Below are positions 7,207 to 9,160 of a DNA stretch of 9,160 nucleotides, piece after piece (the first letter of the stretch is position 1; every line of letters begins with the position of its first letter). The notes beneath the pieces are model-generated. The model did no database searches. It worked only from the letters and a program-made list of their open reading frames with translations, and was not told the origin of the DNA. Made by a program: the position numbers and the translations under genes. This DNA comes from Sulfidibacterium sp964588415 (lineage in GTDB: Bacteria; Bacteroidota; Bacteroidia; Bacteroidales; F082). The DNA lies in assembly GCA_964588415.1 (NCBI GenBank), contig CAZPPK010000119.1:1-9160 (forward strand), read 5' to 3'.

Positions 7207-7263
7207 TTCCCTTTACGGAAATGCAGAGGTGCGTCGGGGGCAGCGTTGTTAGCTCAGGAAATG
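7204..7263 (-). promoter_or_regulatory. Hairpin(s) covering the glycosyltransferase start codon
   Basis: On the minus strand CATTTCC (7223-7217) is followed by a 6-nt loop and GGAAATG (7210-7204), whose last three bases are the ATG start. A second copy of CATTTCC lies at 7263-7257 and could pair with the same arm. Both would hide the start codon and the purine-rich stretch before it. The short stem (7 bp) may be chance, and no ligand or regulator can be inferred. Confidence 0.25.
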
Positions 7264-7272
7264 AAATAGATT

Positions 7273-7764
7273 TTAGTTAACTTCAGCTTTCTTGGTGCGG
7301 CGTTCCAGGAAAATATTATCCCGCCAGACGGCATCCATTTTGCCTATTTTTTCACGGATTCCCACTTGTCTGAAACCGAATTTTTTATGTAAGTGAATAC
7401 TGTCCGTGTTTTCGGGAAAGATGGCAGCCTGCAAAGTCCAGATGCCATTCGCTTCTGATTCATCGATCATGGCCTGCATCAAAATACTTCCAACACCTTT
7501 TCCTTTATATTCATTGGCAACATAAATGCTTACTTCGCAAACCCCAGAATAGACAGGCCTTGCCGAGATGTTGGAAAGGGCTACCCAGCCTGCAATTTGG
7601 TAATCGTCTTTGGCAACGAACCGGCAATCTTTCCGGTGTTTTTCGTCCCATACTTCCCATGACGGGCATTGGGTTTCAAAAGTGGCGTTTTTGGTTTTAA
7701 TACCTTCCATATAAATTGATGCAACCTGTTCCCAGTCTCCCGGCTGCATTCTTTTGATGTTCAT
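7273..7764 (-). CDS. GNAT N-acetyltransferase, phosphinothricin acetyltransferase-like
   Basis: The product (163 residues) is a single GNAT domain that transfers an acetyl group from acetyl-CoA to an amine. Features typical of the PAT/MddA/YwnH branch are present: TFET followed by P (28-34), GWVALSNISARPVYSGVCE (59-77), the acetyl-CoA pyrophosphate-binding loop EYKGKGVGS (85-93, matching R/Q-x-x-G-x-G/A), AAIFPENTDSIHLHKKFGF (113-131) and WRDNIFLERR near the end. Characterised relatives acetylate phosphinothricin, methionine sulfoximine or related amino-acid analogues, but the natural substrate in this organism is unknown, and annotation as a herbicide-resistance gene would be overreach. The gene lies 66 bp before the glycosyltransferase and 48 bp after the flavin-protein gene. 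A TAGTTTTA in the upstream gap misses the TAnnTTTG consensus at its last base, so a promoter of its own is uncertain. Confidence 0.9.
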   Translation of the reverse strand: MNIKRMQPGDWEQVASIYMEGIKTKNATFETQCPSWEVWDEKHRKDCRFVAKDDYQIAGWVALSNISARPVYSGVCEVSIYVANEYKGKGVGSILMQAMIDESEANGIWTLQAAIFPENTDSIHLHKKFGFRQVGIREKIGKMDAVWRDNIFLERRTKKAEVN

Positions 7765-7812
7765 ATTTCCATATTGAATTGTAAAACTACAGAATAATAA
7801 TATTTTAGAAGC

Positions 7813-8277
7813 TTAATCCCAATCGCCAGATTGCTTCATGGTAACTTCTTCAATGTTGATCTTTAAAATTACAATGGCCTTTACGTTTTTTTCTTTATAG
7901 ACGTTATTTTCCAGCCTTCCGTAATGAGTCATAATCTGGTCAAGTCCGAATTTTTTCTCATCATCTTTGGTGAGAATATCCACAGTGTAGCCTACCAAAG
8001 ATCGGTATTTGGCTGTCCAGTTGCATGCAAGGTCGTCTTTCAGGATTTCATGTCCGTAATCTATTTCAAAACAGACCCTGTTGTTGCGTTTCAGGATGTC
8101 AATTTTCTTTCCTTTGGATGCTGAATGAACATAGATGGTGTTTTCAAAATATCCGTAATTCAGAGGAACAAGATAAGGTTCCCCGTTGTCAACCATGGCA
8201 ATCCGGCATATCTCGGATGTAGAAAAGATCTCTTCGATGATCTTTTTGTCGGTTACTTCTTTGTCTTTTCTTCGCAT
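7813..8277 (-). CDS. Pyridoxamine 5'-phosphate oxidase-fold flavoprotein, Nim-like
   Basis: The 154-residue product looks like the split-barrel FMN-binding family that includes NimA-type 5-nitroimidazole reductases. Visible features are the N-terminal MRRKDKEV, the strand region CRIAMVDNGEPYLVPLNYGY (24-43), IYVHSASKGKKIDILKRN (48-65), VCFEIDY (68-74), and the segment CNWTAKYRSLVGYTV (85-99), which corresponds to the conserved Cys...YRSV...G region of this group. Length is typical (about 150-160). Many such genes are chromosomal and of unknown function in Bacteroidetes; only some give nitroimidazole resistance. A TAAATTTG promoter box lies about 22 bp upstream, and the 48-bp gap before the acetyltransferase gene allows co-transcription. 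I did not assign FMN or catalytic residues individually, so the reaction is open. Confidence 0.88.
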   Translation of the reverse strand: MRRKDKEVTDKKIIEEIFSTSEICRIAMVDNGEPYLVPLNYGYFENTIYVHSASKGKKIDILKRNNRVCFEIDYGHEILKDDLACNWTAKYRSLVGYTVDILTKDDEKKFGLDQIMTHYGRLENNVYKEKNVKAIVILKINIEEVTMKQSGDWD

Positions 8278-8299
8278 GAATTTTTCTTTGAAGTTGTTG

Positions 8300-8307
8300 C
8301 AAATTTA
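8300..8307 (-). promoter_or_regulatory. Possible -7 promoter element of the Nim-like gene
   Basis: On the minus strand TAAATTTG matches TAnnTTTG. It would place the transcript start about 16 nt before the ATG at 8277, a leader length like that proposed for bcp. No TTG lies 19-21 bp upstream (the nearest is about 11 bp away), so only half of the promoter is supported. Confidence 0.35.
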
Positions 8308-8349
8308 AAAGGTTGATGCAATATATTTAGGAATATGACCGGTTTTTGT

Positions 8350-9129
8350 TTAAAATCGGACCGGCATTCCAGAAACCCCTATCCCAAAAAGGGCAAAGTC
8401 ATATTTTACAGGATCTCCCGGATCAAATTGGCGTATGAATTCTGTTAATTCCTCTACCGCTTTCCAATCGTTTTGCTTTCGCTGAAGCAGACCGAGCTGT
8501 CTTGCAATTCTTCCCGAGTGGATATCCAGAGGCATCATTAGGGCAGCTGCCGGAATTTTTTTCCAAAGACCAAAATCAACGCCTTTATCATCACTTCTGA
8601 CCATCCATCGTAAAAACATATTGATTCTTTTGGCGGCAGAGCCTTTTGAAGGGTTTGCCAGATGTTTTTCCGAACGGGGAAGGTGAGGGGCTTTGAGTAT
8701 TTCTGTTCGGAGACCTGTAATGAGCCCTTTTATGGTTCCAGTCTGATTATAACTTTCATTGGCCACATTTTCCATACCACCTTTCTCAAGATATATGTGT
8801 TTTATTGCTTCCACCAGAAATAGCAAATCAGATGCATTGAAAGTTCTGTAGTAGAAATCTATAAGCCGTTTTAATTCTTTATCATTGGCGGAAGATACAA
8901 ATTCAAATGGTTGATTATCCATGAGAAGCATCAGGTATTGGGCACTTTTTAATATGGCAGGTCTGCTTCCCCATGAGATCAAAGCCGTTAAAAATCCAGC
9001 TATTTCAATATCTTCTTTTTCGTGAAAACTTCGTGGAATACTTATGGGATCTACGAGAATAAATTCCGGCTTGTTGAACAAGGCCACATTCCGGTCTAAA
9101 AATGATTTTAATCCGCCTGAGGCGGACAA
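8350..9129 (-). CDS. DUF2400/TIGR02757 family protein, 5' end uncertain
   Basis: The 259-residue reading frame matches what I know of TIGR02757 (DUF2400), an uncharacterised family common in Bacteroidetes. Conserved-looking blocks are FILVDPISIP (23-32), KEDIEIAGFLTALISWGSR (38-56), SAAKRINMFLRWMVR (164-178) with VDFGLWKKIP (184-193), MPLDIHSGRIARQLGLLQRK (199-218), and the C-terminal FDPGDPVKYDFALFGIGV (235-252). The late region, with a lysine-bearing helix followed by an aspartate in PLDIH, resembles the K...D catalytic arrangement of HhH-GPD DNA glycosylases, but activity is unproven. The only start codon visible is TTG at 9129, and it lies inside a palindromic repeat. No ATG precedes the conserved part, and the frame stays open to the window edge, so the true start may lie outside. 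The first seven residues (SASGG region) are encoded by the repeat. Confidence 0.85.
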   Translation of the reverse strand: MSASGGLKSFLDRNVALFNKPEFILVDPISIPRSFHEKEDIEIAGFLTALISWGSRPAILKSAQYLMLLMDNQPFEFVSSANDKELKRLIDFYYRTFNASDLLFLVEAIKHIYLEKGGMENVANESYNQTGTIKGLITGLRTEILKAPHLPRSEKHLANPSKGSAAKRINMFLRWMVRSDDKGVDFGLWKKIPAAALMMPLDIHSGRIARQLGLLQRKQNDWKAVEELTEFIRQFDPGDPVKYDFALFGIGVSGMPVRF

Positions 9130-9160
9130 GGGATTAATTCCCCGCCCCTTGGGGCGATTA
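9111..9160. repeat. Composite palindromic repeat at the right edge
   Basis: Three small inverted repeats are packed together: TCCGCCTGAGGCGGA (9112-9126, 7-bp arms around one base), GGGA/TCCC arms around TTAAT (9130-9142), and CGCCCCTTGGGGCG (9143-9156, 6-bp arms around TT). The stretch is far more GC-rich in its stems than the surrounding genes. It resembles short intergenic repeats I recall from Bacteroidetes genomes, which I cannot confirm from one copy. It reaches the window end, so its full length is unknown, and it overlaps the apparent 5' end of the DUF2400 gene. Confidence 0.7.

Noticed and set aside
8339..8359. Hairpin CCGGTTTT/AAAATCGG at the DUF2400 stop, considered as a terminator
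   Set aside because: In the transcribed (minus) direction the stem contains an A-C mismatch and no U tract follows, so intrinsic termination is not supported.

Overview
The window looks like an ordinary chromosomal segment of a Bacteroidetes (Bacteroidota) bacterium, probably near the Bacteroidales/Marinilabiliales or a related environmental lineage. Four things point there: promoter-like TAnnTTTG boxes instead of TATAAT, mostly absent Shine-Dalgarno sequences, the bcp-recA and purD/DUF6427 neighbourhoods, and short GC-rich palindromic repeats at gene ends of a type I associate with this phylum. The phylum call is inference from gene content, because no rRNA or marker comparison was possible.

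Layout. Positions 1-572 carry a strong 15-bp-stem terminator (57-95) for a gene lying left of the window, then about 475 bp with no convincing gene. A rightward block follows: nth (endonuclease III), a promoter-like element, then bcp (thiol peroxidase) and recA separated by one base, closed by a strong and probably bidirectional terminator (2865-2896). A convergent intergenic gap (2844-3146) holds that terminator and a palindromic repeat.

From 3147 to the right edge everything runs leftward. In transcription order the genes are: a DUF2400/TIGR02757 protein, a Nim-like flavin (PPOX-fold) protein, a phosphinothricin-type GNAT acetyltransferase, a GT4-type glycosyltransferase, purD, a DUF6427 multi-pass membrane protein, and rnhB (RNase HII). 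The last four lie close together (22 and 12 nt gaps or less, then an 11-nt overlap) and plausibly form one transcript. The first three have larger gaps and may have their own promoters.

Functionally the rightward block combines base-excision repair, peroxide detoxification and recombinational repair. The leftward block is a mix of purine synthesis, RNA/DNA hybrid removal, envelope sugar transfer and small-molecule modification. I see no CRISPR array, prophage, intact insertion sequence, toxin-antitoxin pair or defence system. The points most worth a second look are: the 5' end of the DUF2400 gene, which begins in a palindromic repeat with only a TTG start visible; the resemblance of that protein to HhH-GPD glycosylases; competing hairpins around the glycosyltransferase start codon; and the repeat-rich gene-free stretches.
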